DNA of 64,000 nt, from contig CM073199.1 in NCBI GenBank assembly GCA_037042915.1, positions 248,001 to 312,000 on the forward strand. The letters are read 5' to 3'. Both the position numbers and the translations under genes were made by a program. Of this stretch, positions 33,901 through 44,400 are shown in pieces (position 1 is the stretch's first letter; the number at the start of each line of letters is the position of its first letter). A model generated the notes under the pieces. It worked only from the letters and a program-made list of their open reading frames with translations. It was not told the DNA's origin and ran no database searches. This DNA comes from Auricularia sp. M13. Taxonomy: Eukaryota > Basidiomycota > Agaricomycetes > Auriculariales > Auriculariaceae.

Positions 33901-35238
33901 TCGTAGAGTGCATCCTCTCGCCATCCTTGCCTTACAATTTGCGCGCAAGTCGCGTCCTGCTTCTCGCACACAGGAACTGGCCGCCCGATGCCTTACTGTT
34001 CCGGCATATCTCCAATCTTCTCCCGCTGCCCCGTCTTTCTTATCCTCTCTGGTCCTCGCGTGTCTGGTCATCCGTCTAACCTACCCCTGCAGATCCGAGT
34101 TCACTGGCTCCGGCAGCGGCGGCGCGCGTTCTGAATACAGGTATGTCCGCGTTCTGTGCCCTGCCCACTCACGCCCGACTGACCGCGCTTTCGCAGTGGT
34201 GCGCGCTCGGAGTTTGGCGGCGCGCGTAGCGCGTCTGAGTATGCAGGTCCCTCTGCAGCATGGCGCCGCGCCTCGCCGCTGTCGCCTTCGCCCACGCCGA
34301 CCGCAACGCGCTCCGTAGCGTCTGGCGCATCGTCGTCAACGGCTTACCTCGCCGACGAGCTTGAGCGATTGCGCTCCAAGCATGCCGCGGAGACTGAGGC
34401 GCTGCTTGCTGCGCTGGGCGATGCGCAGCGCAGTGCGCGTGTGCTCAGGGAGGAGAATGAGCGTTTGCGTGGGCGGGTGCGCGAGCTGGAGGAGCGCGAG
34501 AGGGAGCGCGTCGAGGAGGCGCGGCGGCGCGAGACGCTGCGCGATAGGAAGCCCGCGCTCGTGCCGCGCAGAGGCCCCGCGCGCGGCGGGCACTCGCGCG
34601 TGCCGAGCGGCGCGACGACCGTGCGCGCCAGCCCGACACCGTCTCCTGCACCGTCGCCCTCGCTCGCCAGCCGGCCGCCCGTCATACGCAGCCGGACGTC
34701 GCCCATCCCCAGAATACTCCAGCCCGACTCCTCGTACGACGCCTCGCTTGACTTGGACGATGCCGACGCGCTGGACGCGCAGGTCCGGCTTCCTCTTGCG
34801 ATGCCGAAGACACCACATAGGATTGGGATGGGGAGGCATGTGCAGTCCGCGAGCGACGCAAGCGCCAGCAGCTTCGCGATGTCCATCCCGCCCGAGGGCC
34901 AGAGCCTGCTGCGCGACGCGCTGCCCGAGACGGACGCCGAGCCCGAGGCTGAGCCGTCGTTCGCGGTGAAACGGCCGACGCGCTCGCCGTCGCATGCTGT
35001 TCTCGGGGACGACTCCTTCAGCGATGGCGAGGGTCACATGCTCGACGGGCTCGAGGCGAGTCCGACGCTCGTCCTCGGCGGCGCAAGGCCGGCAAAGGTC
35101 GTGGGGGCGCAGCCGCGGGAGGTGTCGATGACCGAGACGGAGATGAGCGGCAGCCCGACCAGCGCGAGGAGCTTGAAGCTTAGGCCGGAGCATGAGCGCT
35201 TGCTGGGTTTGGGCTTTGAGAGCGAGTTTGACGGCTGA
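30923..35238 (+). CDS. Ser/Pro/Arg-rich coiled-coil protein, five exons (847 aa)
   Basis: Exons 30923-31169, 31222-31770, 31823-32480, 34093-34140 and 34197-35238 total 2544 nt, in frame without stops. Introns 1, 2 and 4 are 52, 52 and 56 nt; intron 3 is 1612 nt. The protein is basic and low-complexity in its first 500 residues. Landmarks are MSKTASLKSRFSFGRSASIS, SPSPSPSPLRRSPSIL, RRVKRSTSVEDVL and tandem RxSLDYG / RPSID units. SEYGGAR-type repeats run through exons 3-5 across the long intron, supporting one gene. A coiled coil follows near residues 540-605 (ELERLRSK...LREENERLRGRVRELEERE). The tail is acidic (SFSDGEGHMLDGLEASP) and ends GLGFESEFDG. I do not recognise a named family; a cytoskeletal or scaffold role is only a guess. 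Start could be the ATG at 30962. A diverged inverted copy of exons 1-2 is at 52745-54090. Confidence 0.75.
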
Positions 35239-36073
35239 GTCGACGCGCTCGCTTTTTCTGCTGCTGCGGTCCCGATTGCGCGTGCAATCATTCGCCTCCG
35301 TGCGCGCGCGGCTGCGGTCGCTACGCGCTCGCTTTCGTCGCTTGCACGCGCACCCGTCTAGTGTGTCGGAGTGGTGGAAGTGGATCGGTTCCTGGAACAG
35401 TCAGTCGGTCCGTTGGTTGGTAGGTCGCAGCGCGCTGGCGCAGCGCTGCATTGGAGCTTGGAACACTGGTTTCGTTTCGTTTCGTTTCGTTTTCGTTCTA
35501 TGCATTCGTCTCGCCCACGCATCTCATCATCGTCATCGTATGTTTTCCCGCGCATCATCTCACCTGATTCTTTTGTTCCCCTCATCTCATTCCCGCAGCG
35601 CTTTTCGTCTCGCTTCCCCCGCATCCGCACACACATCGTCTATACATACATACATACATTACACTCGCCCTCGCACCGTCCCAACTACATAGTCCGCTCG
35701 TTTAGCTTTCCCAGTCTCTGTTCAACTCTACGTATCTCACCATCTCATTATCTCATTGTAGGTCGCTATCGTGTAGGTTCGCTTTTTCTTGTGGATTGCA
35801 ATTGCAGGTGCATTGCCTTGCGGTTTCATCGAGGATGTTGCGGTCTTCTAGGTCGCTTGGCTGATGAACCTGAGAGAGCATTGAAAGGGAGCAAACAACT
35901 TGAAGTCGGTCGCCTTAAACAAGCGTTACTTCATTTTTCGTACAGTCGTAAAGGAAGATATACGGTTGACGTACAGTATACTCCTACAAGCACTACCTTC
36001 TGTGTGTTTGTCGCGTCAAAAATTGAGCCCAGCGGACTTGGAACCGCGATTGCCCCCATTAATCCGTACCACG
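35239..36073. other. 3' flank with simple repeats; upstream of type B gene
   Basis: Contains a TTTCG pentamer run at about 35470-35497 and a CATA run at 35643-35660. The rest is pyrimidine-rich 3' flank and promoter DNA. An open stretch runs into the type B gene from 35900 but has no coding character. Confidence 0.45.
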
Positions 36074-37519
36074 ATGACCGAGGCGCGCACCACGATGACC
36101 GAGGCAGCGCCGACGGCCGCAGAACGCTGCATAAGCATCTTGCTCCACGACATCATGCACTACCTGAATCTGTGGGACTTGCTGCTCGCTATGGGTGTCA
36201 ACCGGTTCTGGCGCGAGCACGCGATCAACCATCCGACATACTACGGAGATATCTGCATGTTCCAGCTGGCGCTGCAGGATGTCGACTTTTTCCTACTGCG
36301 CCTCTCGCGGTCGGCAGGAAGGCCGATCTCGATCCATGTCGATCTGTGCGCGGAGACTCCCCTGAGTCTCGTCGAGGAAATCGGCAGCCATCTCGCCCAC
36401 ATCACCTCGCTAACCGTAGCCACATCGTGGCACTGGCAGCACCCTGCACAAGCCGTTCTGAAGCATTTCTGCTGCCCCGCACCTATACTGCGCAGTCTGT
36501 ATTTGCGCTTCGGGGCGATTGTGGAGAAACCAAACGCTCAGCGGCAGTCTTCGATCGTGACGCTTCCCGCAGATTTTCTTGCCAATAATGCGCCGGTGCT
36601 CGATCATGTGGAGCTTGGTGGGTTAGACCTGTCGTTGGGAATCCCGGACTGCTTTTCCAACATCAGAGCGCTGCGTTACTTTGGCATCCCTGGCGAGTCG
36701 GAGGTCGTCCTACCCAGCCCATTTGAGCGGTGCCCTCGGCTCCGTGAGCTTTTCTTGGCGAATGACTTGACGCTGCATCCCGACGCATGCCGCGCCACAC
36801 GTGAAGCCTGGAAACGCATGACGGATGTGTCGTTCTGGGGACGTGTGTACAGCCGCTGGCCGACCTTACGGCTTCCCCTGCTTGATATTCCGCGGGTCAC
36901 TGTGCATGACGCAGACGCAGACGGCGTGCTGTCGCTTGCCAACACACTCCCGGCGGGGCCACTGCACGTCGCCTTCCCGCCGCCGCGTCGCATTTCTCCG
37001 GTCGTACAGTCGTGGGTACACGGGCCTTACGTGCACTACACCGCCATCTTGCGCAACCTGGACGAGTCTTCCACCGCAGACCGCGTACGCGTGATAAAAG
37101 GCACCCTGACCGAGCATGGATGCATCTCTGCATTCTCCGCGCCGTCTCTTGCGGACCGCATCGTCCGTCTTGACATCGCACTCGAGGCATGGGCCGACTT
37201 CGTCGGATTGAGCACTTTCGGGCCGTTCAATGCCCTTGATACGCTCGTCCTAAACCTGTCTGGCCCTGGCAGCGTCGCGTTCCAGCGCGGTACGGCGGTA
37301 TCAAAGCTGTCGTGCCCACAACTCCAGCGACTCGTCTTGCATGGTGTCAAGTCGATTCCCGCTATCGTAGCCGACGTAGCCGCTGTTGCAGAATTTGCGC
37401 GCGCCGCTTTGCCTGAGGCGCGATCTCCCCTGAGCCTGGACGTCGACGGCGTAGAGCTGACTGGGAGATGTGATGTGTTCTCGGAAACGTTCAGCAGCTG
37501 CGATTACCCTTTAACGTGA
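36074..37519 (+). CDS. type B F-box protein, intronless (481 aa)
   Basis: The start context is duplicated: ACCACGATGACCGAGGC occurs twice, 21 bp apart (ATGs at 36074 and 36095, same frame), giving MTEARTTMTEAAPTAAERC. Either ATG matches the family start, so the product is 481 or 474 residues. F-box plus NRFWREHAINHPTYYGD, then FFLLRLSRSAGRPI, LEAWADFVGLSTFGPF, LDTLVLNLSG and LSCPQLQRLVLHG. Intact. Expected SCF adaptor; target unknown. Confidence 0.85.
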   Translation: MTEARTTMTEAAPTAAERCISILLHDIMHYLNLWDLLLAMGVNRFWREHAINHPTYYGDICMFQLALQDVDFFLLRLSRSAGRPISIHVDLCAETPLSLVEEIGSHLAHITSLTVATSWHWQHPAQAVLKHFCCPAPILRSLYLRFGAIVEKPNAQRQSSIVTLPADFLANNAPVLDHVELGGLDLSLGIPDCFSNIRALRYFGIPGESEVVLPSPFERCPRLRELFLANDLTLHPDACRATREAWKRMTDVSFWGRVYSRWPTLRLPLLDIPRVTVHDADADGVLSLANTLPAGPLHVAFPPPRRISPVVQSWVHGPYVHYTAILRNLDESSTADRVRVIKGTLTEHGCISAFSAPSLADRIVRLDIALEAWADFVGLSTFGPFNALDTLVLNLSGPGSVAFQRGTAVSKLSCPQLQRLVLHGVKSIPAIVADVAAVAEFARAALPEARSPLSLDVDGVELTGRCDVFSETFSSCDYPLT

Positions 37520-38128
37520 TATTTTCCGCTATCACAGAGCGTCCTGGCTCTTTGGTCGCGAAACGCATAGCGGTGGCTCTTCTGTCATAATCACTGAAGA
37601 TGGTCTACTAACCTGTCGATTCTAGATGAGCCCATCACACTTACGCGCGGCTGGAGCAGAGCTGGAGCAAAGGCGCAGCCTGTCAGGAAGCTGGACATAC
37701 CGGCTGTCAACATGTCAACTGTCAATTTCCTTCATCCGTTCACTCCGGCGCCGAGCGGACTGTTCAACTTTGCTCAGAACGACCACAGGGTTGCGCCTGT
37801 GAGTCTCGCGAGATTAGGTTCCAACACCAGCATATGCACGTCTACACCATTGTGGGGATCGATGGCCTTGCGCAACGCGGCACCGATAAATTAGTCAACA
37901 GCACGCGACGTCGCGATCTGATGCCGCGAGTCGAGGCTGCTGCGCAGTAATTCCACCTGGTCCAAAGGCGAGACGAATCGCGCCGCGCTGCGTACAAAGC
38001 CAGGATCCGCTGGCTTTTCGATCTCGGCCAGCTTCGCGGACCTATAAATTCCGCAGTCTACGAGGCTTTCGAGGCGTCAACCAACTCACGGTATCTCATA
38101 GTACATACCAGCTAGTCTCATATTTTAC
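37520..38128. other. intergenic; TATA box at 38043-38049
   Basis: TATAAAT at 38043 lies about 86 bp upstream of the secreted-protein ATG. No gene in the remainder. Confidence 0.45.
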
Positions 38129-38795
38129 ATGCTCGCGTCCTCCCTTCTTGTGCTCGCCTCCGCCATCAGCGCGCTCGCGCTTCCCACCAAGCGCGACAAC
38201 TGCGTCGCGACTGCCACCGGCATCCTGACCATCGTCGACCCGCGCCCGGAGGCGTTCAACCCGAACCTCGCGCTCACGCCCATCTCGGACGCGAACCTCA
38301 AGCCGTACCTGCAGCGTGCTTACGAGCACCAGGAGTTTACACTTGAGAGCTGCGATAATTTCTTGTACGTTAGCTCCTCCAATCCCGTGTAGGCAATTGC
38401 TGATGCTCGTGGGTTCACTCGCAGGCGCATCTCGGCCGAGTTCAAGGGCACCCGCGGCTGTCTCACGGTCGAGAACGGTCTTGGGCTTGTCACCCTGCAG
38501 GACTGCGACCGCGCGCAGCTCGAGCAGGGATGGGTAAGCACCCGGTCCTGTGATGTCGGACTGCTAGGCCTCACATTCGATGCCAGACCATCGACGGCCT
38601 CAACGCGATCCACTTCCTCGGCAACGAAAAGGGATACCACACCGCGTTCGGGTTCCTGCACGGCACCCAGGTCGTCTCTCGTGAGTCCCACGATTGCTGT
38701 TGTCTTTCGTGCTTTTGCTCATTCATTTGTCTACTTTAGAAATTAACGAGGTCCCCTTCCCTGTCGAATACACCATCTACTTCACGCCCAACTAA
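38129..38795 (+). CDS. small secreted protein with four cysteines (164 aa)
   Basis: Exons 38129-38364, 38425-38533, 38587-38680 and 38740-38795 (495 nt, in frame). Residues 1-18 are a textbook signal peptide (MLASSLLVLASAISALALP), followed by a Kex2-type KR at 21-22. The mature protein is about 142 residues with Cys at 25, 75, 91 and 106, enough for two disulfides. Recognisable segments are LTPISDANLKPYLQRAY, CLTVENGLGLVTLQDC and GYHTAFGFLHGTQVV. It resembles the uncharacterised small secreted proteins common in wood-decay and symbiotic basidiomycetes; no enzyme motif. It stands alone between two type B loci. Confidence 0.85.
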
Positions 38796-39060
38796 TTGGA
38801 CATTTGCTCATTTGAACAATCGGACTCAATGACTTTCACTATAAGCAACGGACCGTGCTACATAATCCAGTAGATTACATTTTCTAATACTATGGTCACA
38901 TTGCATCCTTTCTGCGAAGTCTCGCGGGGCAGACTTTGAGCTGAGACATGCCTGTAGATTCGATATTTCCGACGGTACGGGATTCCTATGACAATGTGAC
39001 CAAGATGCTGTACAAAGGCACTGAAACTGTTTTTCTCGCATCAAGCGAAGAGTGTTAGAT

Positions 39061-40790
39061 TCACGTTCCGCGAGGAACGCAGCCGCTGAACGTTTCTGAG
39101 AAGTCGCTCCACACCCCAGCTAGGTTGATGCCCTCTGTAATGAGCATCAGCGGAAACCGCGCCGATGAAAGCGAGGCAGATGTAAATGTTGCAACTGCGG
39201 CCATGTCGACGGTCACATACAGTCACGGAAATAAATATTTGTACACCCTGATTATAACGACTCTTGTATGGACAACTGCACAGCCCGATGCACGAGCAAT
39301 CTTTTACTAATACGGGGTGTAGATGACAAGTACCTAAGCTTTAATTTGGTGGTTCAATGATGATGATTGGATTGCTGGTTCTCGTGCTACAGTCGTAAAT
39401 GTGAAATACCTATACGTGCACTGATCACCCCGCAACTTCTGATCAAACATAGGAGGCACCAAACAAAGTTTTTATATAACATATGAGAGGGTGTAGTACT
39501 AGATTATGACAGGAGAAACTATGGGAAGGGCTGCGTTGCAGAGCTAGGATCAGGTAAACATGACTCTCGAAGTGGCCGAAACTTGACCAACTTGCCAATT
39601 GCTGCTTGCCATCCCTCATACCTTTACCTCATAACAGCAAACAGCTATTGCTGAGTGAATTGCATTGAATAACTCACAAGGATGGGAGTATATTGGGCAG
39701 CCCTTGGCAAGTTGGTCAAGTTTCGGCCACTTCGAGAGTCATGTTTACCTGATCCTAGCTCTGCAACGCAGCCCTTCCCGTAGTTTCTCCTGTCATAATC
39801 TAGTACTACACCCTCTCATATGTTATATAAAAACTTTGTTTGGTGCCTCCTATGTTTGATCAGAAGTTGCGGGGTGATCAGTGCACGTATAGGTATTTCA
39901 CATTTACGACTGTAGCACGAGAACCAGCAATCAATCATCATCATTGAACCACCAAATTAAAGCTTAGGTACTTGTCATCTACACCCCTTATTAGTAAAAG
40001 ATTGCTCATGCATTGGGCTGTGCAGTTGTCCATACAAGAGTCATTAAAATCAGGGTGTACAAATATTTATTTCCGTGACTGTATCGTTGCGGCCGTGTAG
40101 AACAAGGCGCCGCAGTTTCGGACAGGATAACCTCGCCAGCTCTGTACTGCGGCTGAACCGCGCGCCTTCCTTCAGGTTCAGTACAAGCTCGTCGAGTGCG
40201 TTGAACGGCCCGAATGTGCGCAACCCGACGAGATTGTTCCACGCGTCCATTTCGAGCTCGAGGCGAGCGACACGCTCCGCAAGAGACGGCACGGAGAACG
40301 CAGAGACGGAGGACAGCTCCAAAAGATAGGCTGTGTAAGCGCGCCAGTGGTTTCCAGCGCGAGACATGCTGCGCAAAACAGCGGTGTACAATAGACCCAT
40401 GTCAGAGTCACCATGGTGTTCCAGCGGCGGAAACGCGGCGTGCAAGATGCTCGAGAGCGTACCAGCCAATGCGAGTAAGCTACCTGTGTCGCCGTGTCTG
40501 ACGATGATCCTCGGAACGTCCTGCAGGGGAAGCTGGAAGGTAGGCCAACGACTGGCAACGGTGAATCCTGTGAATGAGACTGCTTTCATGCGTTTCCAGG
40601 CAGCATGATGGGTTACGCTGCACGCGTCTGGGCGTAGCATGGCGTAGTTGCCAAAATCGAGCTCTTGGAGATTAGGGCACTGCTCGAACGGACTGGGCAT
40701 GACATTGAACGCCCAAGACGTGTCCGTTGCCGGTTTTCAACTGGCGAACGAGAGCACTTTGATTTTGGAGAAGGAACAAGGAGGCATTTT
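39061..40790 (-). pseudogene. type B F-box pseudogene split by a foldback element
   Basis: The minus strand from about 40790 reads KIKVLSFAS, then MPSPFEQCPNLQELDF, LEMDAWNNLVGLRTFGPF, LDELVLNLKEG and LSCPKLRRLVLHG. After the 862-bp element it resumes with TVDMAAVATFTSASL and ends FSGCVPRGT-stop. The F-box and the first roughly 190 residues are gone. An in-frame stop lies near 40735. The two parts are one base out of frame even after allowing for the element and its TA duplication, so the gene was already decaying or continued to decay after insertion. Confidence 0.8.
39220..40081. mobile_element. 862-bp foldback MITE, Tc1/mariner-pogo type, TA target duplication
   Basis: Two arms of about 385 bp (39220-39605 and 39697-40081) are inverted copies of each other with only scattered differences, around a loop of about 90 bp. 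Termini are CAGTCACGGAAATAAATATT and its complement. TA flanks both ends (39218-39219 and 40082-40083). The CAGT start plus TA duplication is typical of Tc1/mariner-superfamily elements (established knowledge). No transposase is encoded, so it is non-autonomous. It lies inside a type B F-box pseudogene. Confidence 0.85.
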
Positions 40791-40835
40791 GCTATTGAAC
40801 GTCCGACGATCGGGCAACAACCTCCATCAAATTGA

Positions 40836-40885
40836 CCGATCAGTTCTCAGCATAAGCAAACCGATCAGTTCTCAGCATAAGCAAA
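40836..40885. repeat. 25-bp perfect tandem duplication
   Basis: CCGATCAGTTCTCAGCATAA followed by GCAAA occurs at 40836-40860 and again at 40861-40885 without change, just beyond the truncated 5' end of the type B pseudogene; it may mark the break point. Confidence 0.8.
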
Positions 40886-40971
40886 AGTCCACTGTCTTCC
40901 TACTAATCGCGAGTGGGGAGATCGAGGTCCGCGTTTCCATGGCCGCGGTAATGCTTTGAGCGCTTGCGCGC

Positions 40972-41263
40972 GTGTCGACAGGGTACGCCGTGGGGCACAG
41001 GGCGTTGCGAAGCCCCTTGCAGCAGAAACGGATGACAGAGACAGAGGAGAGACGCGGTATTAGGTGGACGTCAGGGCTACAACTTACAATCCAGATTGTA
41101 AACCTCTGCAGAACTGAACGTGTGCTGCACCTCCACTTAAAAGGATGTGCGATCCACGGTCGGCACAATTCCTGTAATGAGCGCGCCGGGAACGGTGAAG
41201 AAGCGCTACGCGAGAGATCGGCGAGGAGTCGCCTGATATCTCGTCGCGCAAGAATTGCAAGTG
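40972..41263 (+). other. possible host exon, 5' side of the copia insertion
   Basis: An open frame rich in Arg/Glu (ERAGNGEEALRERSARSR...) runs up to the target site. The flank beyond the element (45834-46046) is also Glu/Arg-rich (AHAEEARAAVEGRQREERKW...). This suggests an insertion into a charged coding or formerly coding segment. The family is not recognised. Confidence 0.3.
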
Positions 41264-41268
41264 AAAGC

Positions 41269-41472
41269 TATTGAGAAGTGAGCAAGTTATTGTGCAATTG
41301 CGACGAGCGCAGAGGCCGCTCGCGCCCTGTATTTATACCTTGCCAATACGAATATTCTACAATGTTCTCTATGACACAAGTATCCTACCAAGTATCCTAG
41401 AACTATCCTAAACGTCATATGATCACGGGTCTTGGACTAAGATCCGTCGGCGCTCAGTAGTGCTTTCCGACA
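41269..41472 (-). repeat. 3' LTR of copia element (204 bp)
   Basis: On the element's strand it begins TGTCGGAAAGCAC and ends CTTCTCAATA. It matches the other LTR throughout. Confidence 0.95.
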
Positions 41473-41494
41473 CTCCCCCTCGACGACGGGATCT

Positions 41495-44400
41495 TCAGGT
41501 TCTCATGCCCAAGCGGGACACGAGTGACTCGTGGCGCGAGCGCGGCAGTGCCTTCGTGAGAAGGTCTGCCAAGTTGTCCTCTGAGGCACAGCCTATCATT
41601 TTCACCACACCGTCTTGGACCTGTTGCCGCAAGTAGTGATAATGCACATCAATATGCTTGGTTCGTGCATGCGAGACCTGCGCATTTGCGGATGCCATCG
41701 CGCTTTGATTGTCGATCAGCAGCTCGGTCGAGTGTTGCTGCGGGCATCCGAGTTCGGACAGAAGAGCGCGCAGCCAGGCAATCTCGGAGCCAGCACCGCT
41801 GGCGGCCATATACTCGGCTTCCATGCTGGACTTCGCGACGGTACGTTGTTTGCGTGAAGCCCAGGTTATAGGGCCACCCGCGAGAAGGAAAACCTGTCCG
41901 GAGACAGACTTGCGGTCGTCGCGGTCATTGGCCCAGTCCGCATCGGAATAGCCAGTGAGAGCGGATTCTGCATCGCGGCGATACGTGATTCCGAGGTCGC
42001 GCGTGCCCTTGAGGTATCTGAGCACGCGCTTGGCAGCAGTCAGGTGCTCGGGGCCGGGGTTCGACGAGAATTGGCTGAGCCGCTGCACCGCATAGGCAAT
42101 GTCGGGGCGCGTTCCGATCGCGGCATACATCAACGATCCAACGATCTGTTGATAGAGCGTGCGAAGCTGATCGTCGGGGTCGCCGGTGCGCGCGGTGAGG
42201 ATGACGTGGGGGTCGAGAGGCGTGTGCACGGGGTGTGCGTCGGACATGCCGAAACGGGCGAGTACTCGGTCAATGTATTGACCTTGGGCGAGAGTCATGG
42301 TGCCCTCTTGCAAGTTGCGGCCGACTTGAAGGCCGACGACGTGCCGGATTGCACCCAGGACGGTGAGACGGAACTCAGGAGTCATTTCCGAGATCAACGT
42401 CTCAGTGTCTTCAGCGGATGTGCTCAGGATCGTCATGTCGTCGACATGTACAGCTACGATCCAAAGCTTGTCACCGCGAATGCGGATATACACGCATTGA
42501 TCGGACATCATGCGTGCAAATCCGAGCTTGGCAAACGCGGCGTCGAGACAGTGGTACCAGGCGCGGCCGGCTTGCTTAAGTCCGTACAGGGTCTTGAGCA
42601 GCTTACACACGTCGTCGGTTCCGTCTTCATATCCCGGCGGCTGTCTCATGTAAATCTCCTCTCGGAGATCTGCATTCAGATAGGCGCCGATGACGTCCAC
42701 AATCTGCACGTCGAGGTTCTGCAGCACAGCGAGTGCCAGCAAAATTCTGAGAGTCTCTAGCCGGACTACAGGTGCGAATGTCTCGTCATAATCAACACCA
42801 GGTATCTGAGAGAATCCCTGTGCGACTAGGCGAGCCTTGTACTTGGCGATAGCGCCTGTATCGGTGCGCTTGAGTCGGAAGACCCATTTGCATCCGATGG
42901 GTTTGCGATCCGGCGGACACGGAGCCATTTGATAGGTGCCGAGGCTGCGCAGCTGCGCGATCTCGGCATCCATGGCGGCCTTCCACTCAGGCCAGTCTGC
43001 GGAGGCTTGCGCTTCCTCCAGAGACTGCGGGTCGTCGCCTGGGTGGGCAAGAAAAACAACATCGGCGATATCTTCGCCGCAAAGTGCACGCGGGTCTCCT
43101 GGATTGGCGGGAACAACGTGTCCCCAGCCGGGTGGCGCTTTGCGCGACTGCGGATTGTTAAGCATGCGGTAGTTCGTGCGGGGCAAAGCGCCGATGCGAT
43201 TGCTCGTTCGGACCGGGATGCGAGAATCCGGGGTTGTGACGGGCTCGGGCTTAGTCGGGGCTTCGGGTGCACTGGGTGGCTGTGCGGGCGGTGCATCTGT
43301 TAGTTGATCGGGCTCAGACTGCTCCCCCTCAACTGGCAGAGGCACCTGCACGTCCTCCCCCTCGTCCTGTACTTCCGATTTTTCGAAAATGACATTCCGA
43401 GAGGTCAGGATGGACCGCTTCTCCGGATTATAATACCGGAAAGCGCGAGATTCTTCATTAAATCCCATGAATTTGCAGGGTCTGGACTTCCGCGCAAGCT
43501 TGTGCAGCGCGTTGTCCTGCCGTAGGACCCAGCAATCCACACCGAATTCCCGCAGATGCGAGACATCGGGTTTGCGCCCCCAGAAGACTTCAAACGGCGT
43601 CTTATCTGAGAGTGCACGTGTCGGGGAGCGGTTCTTGATGTAGCAAGCATAAGACACTGCCTCCGGCCAGAGGAACGGAGGGAGATCGTGCGCGAACATC
43701 ATCGCGCGGGCGACGTTCATCAGCGTCAGGTTTAGACGCTCGGCAACACCGTTCTGAGACGATGAGTACGGCGCGGTGAGCTCGAGCCGGATGCCGTTAT
43801 CGCGGAGATAAGTGCGGATGGCGTCATTGACGTATTCTTTGCCGTTATCAACGCGGAGAGTCTTCATGGCCTTCCCCTTCTGGGTCTTGAGAAAAGCTCG
43901 GACGGACTTGATGTGCAGTAGCTGGCCACCTTTCTGAGTAGAAAAGAAAATGATGCTCCAGCGGCTCTTCAAGTCCGTGAAAGTAATGAAGTAATGTTCA
44001 TGACGGATCCCTTCAACTGGTGCGGGACCCCAGACATCGGAAACAATGATGTCCCCAATATCATTAACCACAGTCAGGGACTCCTTCGGGAATGGAGCAA
44101 CCCGGTGCTTGCCCTGGATGCAGGCTCGGCACTGTTCGGGTTCCTGATCCGGGTTCGTGATGGAGAATCCTTTCACGAGCTGCTTGCGGCCAAGCTGCCG
44201 CAAGTACTCATGGTTCAAATGTCCATAGATGCGGTGCCACTCATCAAGAGTGAAAGCCGCTAGGACGGAGTCGCGCTCTGGGGCAGCTTGAGCGCGATAC
44301 AGACGGCCAACGCGGGGACCAGTCATAACTCTGGTTCCGCGCGGCGTGATCACATCAGCGTGATCGCGATGGAAATGCACTGTTCCCTCTGTCTCGGTGA

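Noticed and set aside
35470-35660. TTTCG and CATA simple repeats as a possible regulatory array
   Set aside because: Ordinary microsatellites in a 3' flank; no further structure.
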